NCBI GenBank assembly: GCA_942159475.1
Contig: OW804096.1
Span: forward strand, 124,734,941 to 124,798,940
Source of the DNA: Sthenelais limicola
Taxonomy: Eukaryota > Annelida > Polychaeta > Phyllodocida > Sigalionidae
Direction: 5' to 3'
Length of the DNA stretch: 64,000 nt
Below, in pieces: positions 12,151-26,500 of the stretch (its first letter is position 1; every line of letters starts with the position of its first letter). Under the pieces are notes generated by a model. That model searched no databases and had not been told where the DNA came from. It saw only the letters and a program-made list of their open reading frames with translations. The position numbers and the translations under genes were made by a program.

Positions 12151-15100
12151 CTGGGCTAAATTCATACCTTAAGATTTATTTCTAAAATAATTTGAAGACT
12201 CTTCAGCAAAAGAAAAACGCACGTGATGCGCAATAACCAGGACAGATCCTCGTCGTACCAGGAAATATTTTCTGTATAGAACGCCTATATATATGATCTC
12301 TGGCACGTGGATATTATCGAAACCAGTATTACAGTGCATATATATATATAGTAGACTAGACGTCCAAACTATTGCTGTAACGGTAGGGAATAATTGTCAT
12401 AATAGCTAATGTTGACGACAGAAAATGTCTTCTGTATGGCGCCATGATAACGAGGGTTTCCGCAACATCAAAAGATTCCTATTATTGGTGTATTATGAAC
12501 CACAGAGAGAAATAATAACTGTGGAACTCGTTAGAGCTTGAATTGGCTTAGAACGTCCTTTCTCTGCCAGGGAAATACTCATGACTTCTCTGCATTTCGC
12601 TCATTAGAGGAGGAAAACAGGGCCAGTTCGATAAAACTGAAATCCGGCTATCGGATGGAAGGTAGCTTCATTATATGTTACATCGGTTGAAACCTTTGGG
12701 GATTATATCCCTTCCTCTACATAGGTCAGTTTCTTCAGTAAAAAAAAGTGTCGTCTAGACATTTGGCGAAATCTCTTGTTACGACGACTAAACCTGTGTC
12801 TGCATTCCAATTTATGACATACCATCATCATCTGCATTGTCTTTCATAGAAACGAAAATGTTGGACGTAATATCATCCATAAATGAAGATATCATATATT
12901 TTCAAACCAATATAAAGAATGGGGTCTATATAGCCCGAGTCGCATGGTTATTGAAGAGATCAGGGATGTCTATAATCGGAATGATAGACCACCCAGATTA
13001 TTTTATAAGGCTGATATCCAAATTCCATTGATGACATGATGTATTGTAAATTATATATGGAATTATCTAATAATTGTCTCTAGGAAGAAATGAAAGCAAA
13101 TTAAACTAATGTAAACTCAATTGGAATATTTAGATAAATGGCGAATACAGCCCAAAAAAGAGAACCAGAACCAAAACAGAGTGACGACATTCCCAAAGCA
13201 TGGATCATAGGTATGCTCAGTGTGTTGCCATGGTTACATCAGTAATTTCAATTAAAAAAAGAACAAATTAAACCTCATGTTTAGCTCTAAAACTACAAGC
13301 ATACCAAATAATAACTTACACATTCCGGATTAAAGGGTAGAATTTCATATTTGTATAAGTGTCAATGCAGGCTTTATTTAGTGCAATTACCGATAGCCAC
13401 CAGAACGTTGGTAAATCAATAAATAAACTGTTTCTCAAGCAACAAACATCCACGACTACTCCTTACCTGGTGTTGATGTGTTATTCCCTTACTTAACATT
13501 ATTTATCTAGATTGCCTATGCGTTTTGTATCCATCAGACACAAACACTCTCAGAGGACCTTCAAGATGTAGTTCTTCACTCACCCTGTAACCTTTGACAA
13601 GAAGGCCTAACATCCCTTTACCCATTCACAAAGGGTCTAGCGGCCATTTACCCATTCATGACTGGAGTTACATGCATGTAAGTCCAGTGATGAATCGATC
13701 AAATTCATATGGGAGAAATGGTCTCAAAGACTCCACGTCTTATTTCTGTGAACCGGCAGACATTTTCTCCTATCAATCTTTGCAGTCTTGTGAGTGATCT
13801 AACTTCTTCTGAAGGTTCAATGTCATTATTTCAATGTCAAATATTTTACTTCTGACGTAATATATAGAGAAAGTATAATATTTACCCTATAGTCTTATGA
13901 TTCTGAACCATTGTAATTGAAGTCCTTTATTAGGAGATCAGCTACAATTTCTTGTATGAAGCAGAGGATTGATGCACAGTTTATGAGCAAGATCCATTTA
14001 CGTTTGTACAAAAATCAATTATAAGAAATTGTCAACCTCGCGACTCGATGAGCTGGGATAAATGTGGCACCTGGCCAAGTCTATGGTGAGGTACGTGGTA
14101 TCGACGTCACTCGTCTGTTTATTTTAGAAATACTAGATGGCTGCCTCGTCTTTTGAATTTTGAATGTTTGAATTATGTAGAAAGACAAGCAGGAAAGATG
14201 ATTTGCTTCTCATTATTTCCGTACAAAACGCACATGAAAAGGCATAGCTTAATACAATTAAATTAATGAACACTATAAGGCGGCTGTGGTGTGCATGCTC
14301 CATCTGGCCCTTCTTATGAAATAAGAGTGAGATTAAATAAACCAAAGACATCATCTTAAACATATACTACAAGATTGTTCAATAAAGGCGAGACCTAATA
14401 GAAATGGACTCTGCGAAGTGAACATAGAGACCATTATACCAACGACTATAGAATTACACAGTGCCCACTGGTCAATTACAGCTATGTGGAGAGTTTGTCA
14501 GTTGAAACATCACCATTTATCTGGATGTAATGACTGGACATAGTGGCCATTAGGAATAATTACTCACCAATACCTTAAAGGCAGGTAAACCATTTGGGAG
14601 GAAGGACTGAGAGGATAACGTAATGATAAAAGGCCGAAACAATTATAGAGGGCCTTCCTTTCGCACCATTAGATAACTGGGCTGTTTTCCTAAACCTCGA
14701 TGTAAAGCCTGTGTGTACGGAGGAACACCTTAATCCTCGGAGAATAACGTCCACTCAATTCAATATGCAGTAATCATAATTGGTGAATAATATATGAGAC
14801 TTGTCTTACTCAAGGATCAGGAGGAGTCGGAGATAAAAGATTAATATTAAACAATTGATATCCAGACAAAATATTGTATTTCTTGCAAGAACTATTAAAG
14901 AATATATTTTTAAATAGGAAAGAGGATTTAAGTGTCTGTATGGTCAGCCTGTTTCTTATGGTGTCAAAGAAAAATAATTTTGTGTACTTGTCACTCATAT
15001 TTGCTTATTGGAAAAAAGAGGGCGAGAGAAACATATTCTCCCCCTAATAACAAAATGTATACATACAATCTGATCATGTAAGTAACTGGGCATAGTGTGT

Positions 15101-16314
15101 CTTGTTTTGGGGCATGCATACATGCATATCATGGTCGATTGAAAGCTTTGTTTCTGACATTCAAGATGGTGACTTTTGCCCGATAAAAATGAGTTATAAA
15201 TAAAACCCGGTTGTCGATGATGGATAATTGATACGAATAGATATATATATAAACGGAGGGAAACGAGTAAGATGTGAATGCTACGTATCAGATAGTGCCA
15301 TGCCTACCAATATTCCTTCCATTAATCAGCGAACGCGTGCCTTGAACGCACAGGCGCTGGTATCCATTAATCTATCTGGATCACTTCCCAGCTTCGGTGC
15401 CAGTTTAGCGATGCCGGAGGGCCAGAGTGGAGGGTTTGTGCTGAGGTGATGGTGTACAAAAGGGTTTGTCTGGCTGCTGTGAGTGGGTGTAATAGACCTA
15501 AGAATGGGTAGCCTTATAGATATACGTTAACAGACTATAGATGTTACTTGATTATGGCCCTTTGACAGTTTAGAAGAGACCTGAGAGTGAGGGACGTAGC
15601 CAGGGAGGTCTGTTATATTGGCAGTTGTACGCAATATGTATAATATGTAATCGGAGACTTATATTATGAGATTATCCATTCTTTGGTGACATTGGAGTAT
15701 GTTGTAGCAGTTATTTGTATGTATAGATTCGTAACCATGTGGGAGCATGCACTAGAACACATACAGGTAAGCGGTTGTGACAAGACGTCCTGTTTAAGGT
15801 AAACATGTTTTTTTATTATCTCTTCCATTTATGGGGCATTCTAATTGCAATTCAGATCCAATAGATTATATAAGTTTGTTAATTGAAACAGAAGGTAATC
15901 TTGCAGGTTTATTCTTCTCTGCAGACCTTTTATAATAAGATTGTCAATCAAATCCCAGGGCATTTCCCCCTTAAGGGTAATTACTCCTAACTCAAATAAC
16001 TCTTTTTAACGTATCTCATTTCAGCTCATAACTGCGCATAATTGAATATGTCCTGGCGATGCTGGTGGCAAAGATGCGCTTCTTATCAGTGATATCTACG
16101 CCGAAGAAGAAAATTGCCTAAGTAGAATAATTATGATGAGACATGATCGTATTTTCCCCAGACAGCTTTCTCATTAATACAAGCAGATCTAATTTATATA
16201 TATTTGCTTTTCATATGAAGCTATATGTTCGGTTTTCCAATCAAGCTCCACACACCTGTCAGGTGATATAAGGTCATTCTCTATTATATACCACATATCT
16301 GCCCAGGCACCTTT
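12151..16314. other. Intergenic, no gene recognised
   Basis: AT-rich, short AT dinucleotide runs near 12340 and 15240. ORFs of 60-76 codons only. No coding signature seen. Confidence 0.6.
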
Positions 16315-16509
16315 GGGCCCCGTTGCATAAGAAATTCTGCCTTAGCTACTTATCATTGCTAAGCAACTGGTAAGGAACTTTTAGGGAAGGAATTTGCTTT
16401 ACAGACAATAATAATCTTAGCCTCTCGTTCAGTTCTAATTAATTATTACCTAGGAGAAATTGCTTAGGGCGGAACATTTTAAGTAAAGATTTCCAATGCA
16501 ACAGGCCCC
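16315..16509. mobile_element. Foldback / MITE-like element with GGCCCCGTTGCAT-type ends
   Basis: The left end (gggccccgttgcat, 16315-16328) is repeated inverted at the right end (16496-16509) with two mismatches. Interior parts also pair imperfectly: ctgccttagc near the left with gcttagggcgga near the right. About 195 bp, non-coding. Size and imperfect long inverted repeats fit a non-autonomous DNA element. No clear target duplication could be fixed, so the transposase family is unknown. A second element with related ends lies at 42521. Confidence 0.5.
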
Positions 16510-16602
16510 TTGGGTCTATGATTTAAACCGTTAAGGCTTACAATTCTTTTTTAAATAAATTTCATTTGGTCTGATTACAGCCTATTCCAAGTGACTGGCC
16601 CA

Positions 16603-17106
16603 TTATAGTGAGGCGACTTTTAATTTTTTTTCTAAAGCTGGTCTGTCTACATGTATTACAGTCCCTGCGTTTAGACGAGTGACACGAGAAATTTCTCTGA
16701 GGTTGTCAAGATCAAGCTGGTTCTTATTCCTAACATTCATAAGTTTGTTTGTTTTAAGATTTTTATTCAGCTACGACATTTTGCACAGATATATACAATA
16801 ATTCTCAGTGCGTGCTGATTTACATAATAAAAAAAAAGAAAAAGAAAAAAAGTTAAGTGAAATTTGTCTTCTCTTCACAAAAGGACCTATATTACACAAG
16901 CGACAAAGATCTTCTTTAGATCTTGGATCATTAATGTAGAAGATCCTAACCGCTCTAAAAACATACGCTGCAGTTTGTTATTCATTTCTACAGAGGCCAC
17001 TGATGAGAAGATTATACCATACTCAAGCAGGGAGAGAACATGACTTTTAACGATAATTTTGGCCATGTTTAGTGTTAAAAAGGGTCTAATTACTCTGTAG
17101 TTGTAA
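16603..17106 (-). pseudogene. Decayed CR1/Jockey-type LINE reverse transcriptase C-terminal region
   Basis: Two open pieces on the minus strand read as consecutive parts of one LINE ORF2. The first (17106-16887) gives VIRPFLTLNMAKIIVKSHV, then LLEYGIIFSS and NNKLQRM. This matches the block after the RT palm in CR1/Jockey elements (RPFLT..AAK.IY.S.ILP..EYG.....NKLQ..QNRA). The second (16768-16603) contains VTRLNAG, IHVDRPALEKKLK, matching the downstream T-R-x(n)-VPRP...K..S segment. A stop, frameshifts and an A-rich insertion (16831-16849) separate them. No RT catalytic site or endonuclease is left. It lies directly beside the foldback at 16315-16509. Confidence 0.5.
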
Positions 17107-20040
17107 CTTGTTTAAAGCAGCATATTTCATTTTAGTCAATAAAGGACTGAAACTTTAGTCTGCTGCCAAAGAAGGGTCCTAATTAAAAGTGTACACGTAT
17201 GTCTTTCTTCTCTATCTGCCTACATATAAATATATTATATGAATACTATGTTTAACACTGGGCATATTTACCACGTTTATGGATTTGAGGGTGATGAAGC
17301 ACTGTATAAAGGGATTCACTGATAGCTCCATCGATTTTTGAGATTGTTATTCTTCCCAAGCTAGAAGGAATTAATAAGGCCTGATGTGTTTGCAACTGCA
17401 AAGCCCATAGCACAAATTACCAAACAAACATTCCTTATTCACATGCCATCGATTGGGATCCGAGCAATAACAAACAGTTCTCCATAAATCACTCTACAGT
17501 TGGAACTCGCGGTATACTTGGCGACCTTCTAATGAAAAAATACCAAGAGTCATGGGTCCCCACTTCGTTATTTTCAATTCACCGTTAAATGCTATTATTG
17601 TCCAGGGATAGAGCTAGCCATGAACGTGCTCTAAGCAACCACCGTAGACATATTATTGATTCTAGCATTTGTAAGGGTCCAGACGCCGAGGATATCAATG
17701 AAGTTTCTAAATACCTTAGGACCAGAACAAACATGGCGGTCATTGGGGAGGGGGTGGGGTTAACTTACCCCAAGGGCTCGTGAGAGATAATTAGATTGTT
17801 GAGATTGTTTCGAACGATCGACCACTTGCTTGATTTGTGTCTGTAGTAAAGTTTGCTAAAAACAAAGGGTTAAAGGTCAAAAGCAACCTTCTGGATCTGA
17901 CAATTGCTATATTATACAACTTTTGTCGTCAAAGAATATTATAGTATATCCAAGAAATAGTGTTTTACCCAGGTAAATCTCCAGATTTGCATCGGGAACA
18001 TGTTGCAGTGATATCGTATTTCGGGTAAAATCTAAGTTGAATTTTGCAAATTTTTAAGAGACTTTGCCAACTTCGTAAACTAATAAAATTCGGCTGGAAT
18101 AAATGATAGATATTTGAAGATTTTTGAAGGAAAGCTCATGAGTGTGCAACACTTGGTAAACGTGAGTTCGTGTCCGGAAGCAAAGCAAAATGGTGTTTCG
18201 TGAAGTGCTGGAATTTAAATTATTAACTGAAGGACTTTGGAGAGTAATGGTAGAGGTGGCAAACGCACGGCAATTGGTGGTTTTCAATTCAATTAACCTT
18301 TCGATCACAAAGGAAAATTGAAGAGAAATGTTGGAGGGATATCAACGTTTAGCACAAGTTCCAAGGATACCACCAGTGTGAACTATGGCGCATGTTCGTG
18401 TTCATCAGTCACATGATCTATCCAAGGTCACATGATCAATCACCATAAGCGACAGCCAATGAAGTTCAACAAGTGGTAGGTTCAATGTTGCTATCGTGTG
18501 AAAGGTTGTGTGGTTCAAGTGGGATAGCGAAACATGTACGGTGTAACTGTAACGTACATGTAACTGTTATACCAGTAGTTATATAATATGAATTATAATT
18601 ATCTTTAGGAAACAATGTATTTGTGGACGGCGTTAAGACAATCGTCCACCTCGATTTTGTCTTCTTTTAACATGTTTGCTTAAATGTCATTTAGTGTCCT
18701 TATTTATATATGGTAAATCACCAAAAAGCTTTGAAAACAATAATAAATACAATTGCCTTCCTTCAACTTAAGTTGAGAATAGCATTGTTAAATGTTATCC
18801 TTATGGAAAATAAAAAATGAAATGAATCATGATATGTGGTGCATTAAGCGCATCAGTTAAAAAATTATGCCGCTCTTTTATCAAGATGGCTTAAGTGGGT
18901 AAAAGCACGCGACAAGCCATATTATTACCTATGTTTTGCACTTATTTGGTGTCTGCTTGGGGTGTAGGCATTTGTATATAATATGAAATTAGACGTCACC
19001 AGCAAGCCCTTATACCCTTCAATTAGTATCATTTCTCCCATCAAAGGCATAGCATTGTGATCGTTCCGCCAATGTGAGAATATCTACCTCTTCGGACTAT
19101 GTCTTGTGACTTGGAGACGCGTTGTCTTATTCTACTATATAATTAATAGAAACCCTTCTCCAATATTAGCACACTCAAAGTCAAACGTCTACTAAACAAG
19201 AATGATATGTCTTCACCCAAGGCTATAGTCACCGTTGTAGCTCTTTCTAATGATGTTAAAAGCTCGCTAGTGATCCTTAAATGTAGCAATAGCTGGAGGT
19301 TAGGACGTAATGAGTGCATACGCATATTTTATGGAAAAGTATATGCGTTTTATCATATCGTTAGTCTTATATAAGTGTCGACTTTACCCTAATGTGTTGC
19401 TTCTCCCTAAGGCTAGATAATTTATGATGATAGATATCGCTTTATTTGACCCTGCTATCTGGTTTTATTATATCTGAGACAGTATTTATGAATGGCAACT
19501 TTGAGAAATGAAGACAGTGGTGACATCTTCACAATTCCCAATTATTTTACTGCCATTCCTGACACTTCCTCTGAAAGGTTACTGGAGTTTGAGAAGAAGG
19601 AAACTGCTTGAAGAGAAGCATAAATTCAAATATTAATGGGATTTATCGTTAACATGAAAGTATAAATCATGGTTCCCAATTAAAAGAAGCGGCTGTTTTT
19701 AATCCTTGATTGGCAGGTGTGAATTTAAATTTCCATCTATAATCTGATGTGATTTGAATCTTTTTTTCCCCGCGAATGTTCTACGAACGACATTCCTTTC
19801 TATGCAAGCCACACTGAAAATATCGACGAAAGACCCTTGGAATCTATTATTGTTCTTCCTCTGTCTGGTTGATGAATGTCTGCATCATTGATTTTTTGAT
19901 ATCTTACTTTTCTCTAAGGCTAAAATGTATTCGACCTGGGACTTCGCGATTGGTTTATCTTCGAGTAAAACTTTAAAAGTGGTTTTGTCTGTTTTATTTG
20001 CAGTGTCTGTTTTATCGTGTAGTTTGTGAATTTGATAAAT
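17107..20040. other. Intergenic, no gene recognised
   Basis: No recognisable coding frame. Two nearby cacatgatc words (18410-18440) and AT-rich filler only. The end merges into the retroelement tail at 20041. Confidence 0.55.
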
Positions 20041-20073
20041 AAAGTAGTATCTTATCTTATCTTATCTTACAAG
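20041..20073 (+). repeat. (TATCT)n tail, probable 3' end of a retroelement
   Basis: The sequence aataaagtag runs into four copies of tatct/tcttat. A polyadenylation-signal-like word followed by a short pentamer array is typical of 3' ends of CR1-like LINEs or SINEs in marine invertebrates. No coding part could be read upstream (19700-20040). Confidence 0.5.
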
Positions 20074-20802
20074 TCAAAGACTGATCTCTGTGTACATATT
20101 CTTTTCATGAATGCACAGTTGTTGGTAGCTTTTTCCGATTGTATACCAAAAAATCAGCTGTGTTTAAGTAGGCAAGACAAAGTTGTTGGTTCTGCATAAA
20201 TTAATGTGTCAAAACTTTTCTAATGATCACTTGTACAAACATTACTCGATGTATCAATGTATTTAGTGATTCCGTATAATTTTGTATTTTGTTTTTATGT
20301 AACTATTGTTTTAAAAATAATGCCGATTATTTTTACTAAAAACACGACACATATAAATCGTGTCTAAGAAGAATTGTGGCTTGGATGTAGTTTAATATGC
20401 TGAATTTTTACGAATTGAATGAATGAAACGAGATCTCAATAATTATACTTCGACAATGTATGGATGTGATGGTCGGATATATGGAGTATATAAAAATGTA
20501 CAAGTATAATGTGGTGACACCTGAAATCACCTTCCCGCCGTTGCGGTCACCTGACAGTTCACCCATAGTCACTCCCCTGACATAACTCGTCCTGACCACA
20601 CGGTTTTCTTTTTGGCAAAGCATTAAGATAATGGTTACACGTGTTTTGTATCATTTATTGTAAATGTTGTCCTACTATTCAAAAGGTCAATTTTTAAATT
20701 TATCTTTCTCAGGTTAGCTATATTTGCCTTGACTTTAATATCAACAGCAAATAGAAACCATAAACTGTTGCAGCATTTATGAGAATGTATCCCATGATTC
20801 AG

Positions 20803-20849
20803 CCCCCCCCCCCCCTCCTCCCCCCCCCCCCCGCCCCCGCCCCCGCCCA
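20803..20849. repeat. C-rich tract with CCCCCG units
   Basis: About 47 nt of C broken by T and by three regularly spaced G residues. The minus strand is G-rich and could form a G-quadruplex. Confidence 0.95.
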
Positions 20850-21137
20850 TGCACTCAGATATGGGGTATTGAAAATGTAAATGCACTGAAATACATCTCA
20901 TATATAGAGAAAGAACTTCCTTAGCCTGTGTCATGTACATGGAAATGAATCGTACCGTGCACAAAGGACCATACACCAAGGACCCTGCTGTAAGTAGTGC
21001 AGGATGAATGACCACCATCAGCAAGCCCTCCTCTAATACTTTCCCTGCACACTTTAATCGGCGCTAATTCCACCCAACACAATCGTTACAGCGCCAGACT
21101 GTCAATCAACAGCCATCCCTTAATAGCATCTTACATA

Positions 21138-21347
21138 ATGACCATTCAATCACAATCTACACAACATTCACTGTGGACTTACACTCCTACCGTCAGCGAG
21201 CGCCTCGTCAGGCATTCATTGTGGCCACATGCTCTCTTGTCATTCACTTCGCTCCTGCTCCTCCTCACCGTTTACTTCTGGATTAATACTAGTCAAGGAC
21301 TCCCTACTGAAGTAGTTCTCGAGGACTGTAATTTATTACGCTGGAAG
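21138..21347 (+). other. Speculative first coding exon with a membrane segment
   Basis: ATG at 21138 with A at -3 opens 70 codons. After a polar N-terminus (about 29 residues) the translation has a hydrophobic run, ALLSFTSLLLLLTVYFWI, then a polar stretch ending LLRWK. Exactly at AAG (21347) the sequence continues GTGTGC, an acceptable 5' splice site. Base composition is richer in GC than the surroundings. The layout would suit a type II membrane protein. No family was recognised, no partner exon was identified, and chance is a fair alternative. Confidence 0.18.
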
Positions 21348-23501
21348 GTGTGCTTTTACCACTACATATATATTATGTCATTTCACTCGCTTCCATTGTC
21401 ATGACATTGTTTTTTTAGTTTGCGTCTTGTATGCATTGCATAGGATATTTTTCACTTGGGAAATGGATTATCGATGGGATGAAATTGAGCCAAACGGACA
21501 AGTGTCCATTTTTTAAATTCCCTTGGTGTGCCGTTTCGATTCACAAGTTTGCTGCACGTGTAAAACCTCGCATGAAACGACGTGAACACATGTAACTTTC
21601 CGATTTTCCAACTTCCCAGAAAATGCCTCAAGCATGCAGCATGAACCACATCCCAAGGGCACCTCCAACAGACCTACTTGACTATTTGAACTCAGTCATT
21701 GAGATCCATCCCAAAGTATGAGTTATTGTGTGGGTGAGGTTTTTTTTTATAACAGAATATTTATTCAGTAGGTATAATACAGTTACAACCAAAACCATCT
21801 CGTTCCTTGGAACGGTGTTCCTGGGGTCCTGAAGATTAAGCTCTAGAACCCGAAACCGGGTGTAGTCGGATGATACAACATTATATTGGTTTACCTATAG
21901 ACTGGTCTTCTACTTTTTGAATTACTCTAGATTCCATTTCAGGATATATACACGTGTCTTAATGACCTTTATACTACTTTAGAATAAGACGTGAAAATGA
22001 TAATGAAATGATATGATGGTGATATCAAAATTATTTTTAGCTTTGTATAATAATCTGTCTATTTGATTGGTGGGTGAGTGAGTGGAAACTCCCACAGTTC
22101 TGGTTTTGGAGTCACTAGGATCAAGTTCAATACTTTAGAAAGTTACAACATAACATTGGCATTATTTCTAACACCAGATACAAGTTTACATTTCCAGAGG
22201 GTTGTACGCTTATTGTAAAGGCAGGCTCCACCAGGCCGCATGCTTATTGCAGCTGATAAAGAACCTATATTGCAGAACCTATGAACACTCTACTCCGACT
22301 AGCTCCATTTGTTACTATATTCGCATTTAGAACGCACTGCATTATGCAACCGCAACGGTCGCAGAAGGGGAAAACGTCAGTGAATTGAAGCTGTATATAT
22401 TGAACTCTCGGTTCAACATGACTATATGTATGTAGGTAAACGTGGCAAAAGTTGGCCCATACTCCACATTGCCATTCTATTCTGGAATTATCCATGAATA
22501 ATGAGCAGATCTACAATCCTGAGACATACACAAATGCGGACCAAAATAATGTCTTTTGAATAAAGACGTGTTTAAAATAACAAATTTAAATTTAAATTTA
22601 ATAACAAAGTTCCTGATACAGTTTTGAAATAATTTTTAAATAAATCGGGACTTAGTATATGCTCAGGGTGTGGATCCATATATAGGAACATATATGCAGG
22701 AACACTGTGGATCTATTACTGGATACAGTAACCAACAGGTTCAACTTTTATCCTGATGCAGGTTATATCAAACTGTATTTAGAACACTCTGACTCTATGT
22801 TGAATTTTATTTTAAGATTACTGTAAATCATTTTTTTAATGTTCGCTAAATTCATATGTCTCTTTTGGCTTCTTCAATTGAAGTCCATGTATCCCCATAG
22901 AGGTAATACCGCCGTGTTTCAATATCGGTACTCTTTAAAATGGCCCTTGGTATCTTCTATCCTGTATCCAAATTCCGGTTTAACCACATTAATTTTGTCT
23001 TCTAGGTTAGCTCTTAAAAGAAGCAGAAGCTTGGTTGAATCTTTATATAATATATAATATAAGTTTAGATATTATTAAAATTGGTATAATTCGAAGATAG
23101 GAAAATAGGACACCAAATCAATATTGCAAGTTTTGATATAAAGAACACAAATAGAAAACAAGAATTCTCTTGCATACAATAAGTTGGGACTACCATTTTG
23201 TGTTTTGGCAACGCCCAGTTGATTCTTCTCTCCTATTATAGTCACGTGATATACCAGGTTTCAGATTAGATGGAGTACACCTCTCAGATTGAAATAAACA
23301 TTTCATCACGAGGAACTAAAGTCAATGCCAAACTGTGATCATTCTAATTGCGAATTCCTGATACATTTAATGTATTTTACTGATCTCTGGCTATATCAAA
23401 GGACTGTGGCGTGACTTACTGACGCCACAGATGTGCTGGCTAATTACTTTCCCACGTGAATCTCAAATCAAAACAATCCAAGTTAATGAATCATTTATGT
23501 T

Positions 23502-23555
23502 CTCTCCTCCTCCTCCTCCCCCCCCCCCTCACCCACCACCACCACCATCATCCAC
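23502..23555. repeat. CCT / C-run / CCA compound microsatellite
   Basis: (TCC)n passes into a C10 run and then (ACC)n and ATC units. Proline-rich translations here are not evidence of a gene. Confidence 0.95.
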
Positions 23556-26500
23556 TTCCATGCTACTACCACTAGAAATAAGTTCTAAACTAGATTTGAT
23601 GGCTTTGTCTAGATGCACCTTTTCTATTGGGACTTGGTTTTATTCCTGCAAACTTAAAGATGAATGAGGTGGCATTGCCGGCCTTAGAATTTGAGATGTA
23701 GGAAAACCATTCGCCTCTTATTCAGGAATGGAGTCAGGGAGTGTGTTTGTAAACTAACTCTGTAGCTCTAACTTACCATATATACAATTTTAGCAAAGTT
23801 ATACAGTAATACACGGTCAAGCCATTACAAGACATAATAGTAATAGTATACCACCAAGTTAGTGCTTACTGCTTACTTAGAAAATAGTTGATTAGCTGAC
23901 GGTTTCCAGTTTCCTTCATTTTCCTAGCTTTTCCAGTACTAGTTAATGTCATACCCACCGAAACCATATGATGTAGTCTAAAAAAAGACGAGTTAATAAA
24001 AAAAAATGCCAATTGGTTTTACAAATATTAATAACGATATTGATTGTGTGAACGTTTAGCGTAATTTTGATTTAGATTTTCTCTAAATCGGTTTTAAAGT
24101 CGTATGGTGCGATCACTTGAAATAGTAAAGTGCTCTTGTATCCACATCGCATTTAGTACGTTGTATGCCTGTCGTGATACAGCAGAAAAAAACATTCTTC
24201 ATGTCTACATGCTGGATTTGTTTATTCTTAATTTCAGGTTTGAACGGTTTTGGTCCTATAACCACCTAAAATCATTAATCACTTCCATTTCGGACCTGCT
24301 GGTTCACTTTTTGTGCATAATACCTCGACTTCGCCTCGGGATTATACACCAAACAATATAGCAGGAAACATCCCACCCGATGTATTTTAATTGCTCAATG
24401 ATTGTAAAATTCTGCCATAAAAAATTCAATCCATGTAAGAAAATACTCGTTAGATCCTAAGTAAGTGAGATAATAGATAATTCGCGATGGCGAATATGTA
24501 GTTATAAATACCATTATACGTATTCTGCTTTGATGCTGACCGAAGCAAGTTGATACCATTCCCTCACGTTAAGAACTATTCAAAGTCAATCAGTGCCCAC
24601 TATACATATTACCATGGCGACCATAAGCAGGGAATTCCATGTCAAATGTACATGATCCAGATTTAATTGATTTTTGGATATTTTCTAAAGATTACATAAA
24701 CTTTCCCGCATGAGTAAAAAACATAGACAAAGAGTTTAATCGCTGGGTACCGATTCAACTCGATGGGTTTCGTGGTTAACCGACATCGAAATGATTCTCG
24801 ATCAATACAGAGTTCAGGCTGCATGGATTTCTAGTAAGCACGTGGTAGCAAGCATGAAGCAACCATGCATTTGTCTGTACTGTTGTTTCGTATTTCTTCC
24901 CAATGCTTTGAAATAAAATGAAAACGGTCTTAAAGGAGTTAAAGATTTAGTTTCCCCCATTGCCCCTTTATTGGATTTCTGCAAATCCTAAATCTGTTCA
25001 CGGTTACTAGAATACATTCCAATTGAGGAACAATGGTTGATACTAACATGCTACAACAATGGCTCATAGGTCTGGCACTATAAAATAATTATGGCCCAGG
25101 ATGTGAAGTTTAATTTACAGTGTCCAAGTAGTGGCAAATATATTATTCATTGCGCTGAATTATATTATTTTATCATCGATTTTTATTAGAGAATATCTTT
25201 AGTTTTCCTAATAAATGTACAAAATACTATATCCTTTTTTTAGTAGTTCATTTCCAAAATTTTAGATTGAGAAATTGAGATTGAGAGTTTACCATTCTAT
25301 TCGTGGATTGTACTGTACATTTCCAATAAACGTCCTTAGTATTTCTGTACATCAAATCCTTTTCAAAGTACGTGACGACACGTGTGATTTCTGTTAAACT
25401 TTCCTGACCAGAACCAAAAAGGAACAGTTTACATACATGCCGCTGGTATCAGCATGACTAAGCTACAAAAGTTATAAAAATGATGATTTTCATTGGTAGA
25501 TCTGTCAAACATCCAAATATTATGAGAATGTTATTGCATTATAGCCTGTTGCAATCACATATCGATAATGAAATATAAAAGCTTTACGAAACGTCCCATT
25601 CTGATAAAAAATTACTTTCGACTGTCATTATTATTATGTCTGCTAACACACATGAAATAGATTGTACTTCTACACTCTTTCTACGAATTCTAATTTAGTT
25701 CAGTTGAATTTGACATTTGATTGAAAAAACCTGATTGTACTAACGTTGATGATTGAACCCATTTATAAAATTCACTTCCAGTAGAATGACATTATCACTG
25801 GGACGAAGATCTTACGTTCCCAACAAATGTCATACTTTGGGTAGGAATTTCGAAGTCTGTCATGTGGTTTGTCTTCGTAATGGATTATTCAACCGCGTGC
25901 TACTAGATGGAAATCATTGGCGAATGTCCCAAACCCACCGTTGTTATAAAAATCCTGAAGCCATCTGAAAATCAATCTGGTCCGCATAATACAAATCTCA
26001 GTCTCCTATGTCGTCTTCAGATAATATGAGATGCAACAAAGGGTAATCAAAAACGGAATAATTGAAAGAACAGTCTCTCGTGTCGTTTGTGTTAGGGCAC
26101 ACGACTTCTCATAACTCTCTATATATTAAAAAGATTACCGTAAAGGCCTATATATATACGGTAATCTTAGAAAATATTATATGCAAGTTGAACTCCAATG
26201 ACTTCTAGTTAGCACACAATGGCATAACTAAAATGCTGAGTATCGGATGGCTAGGAGAGGATCGGCATCCTTATTAACAAATCGCATCCAGGAATTATGG
26301 CGAGTGTGATATAACCCAAAAGACATTAGATGATATGGAGAGTTATGTGACAATCTCCCAACTCTTCCATCTAAAACTGACAAACCGACGCATCAAACAT
26401 TAATACAGGCAGAGATATCTTGGACAGAATCCTTCAATTTCATCTCCCTGCATGGATGCCAAACACATAAGGTTCCCAAGATCCACTGGCCATCATCATC

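Noticed and set aside
25570..25620. Third hammerhead-like site (acgaaacgtccc)
   Set aside because: Only the GAAACGTC part fits; no proper stem II or CTGATGA box and no shared flanks with the other two copies.
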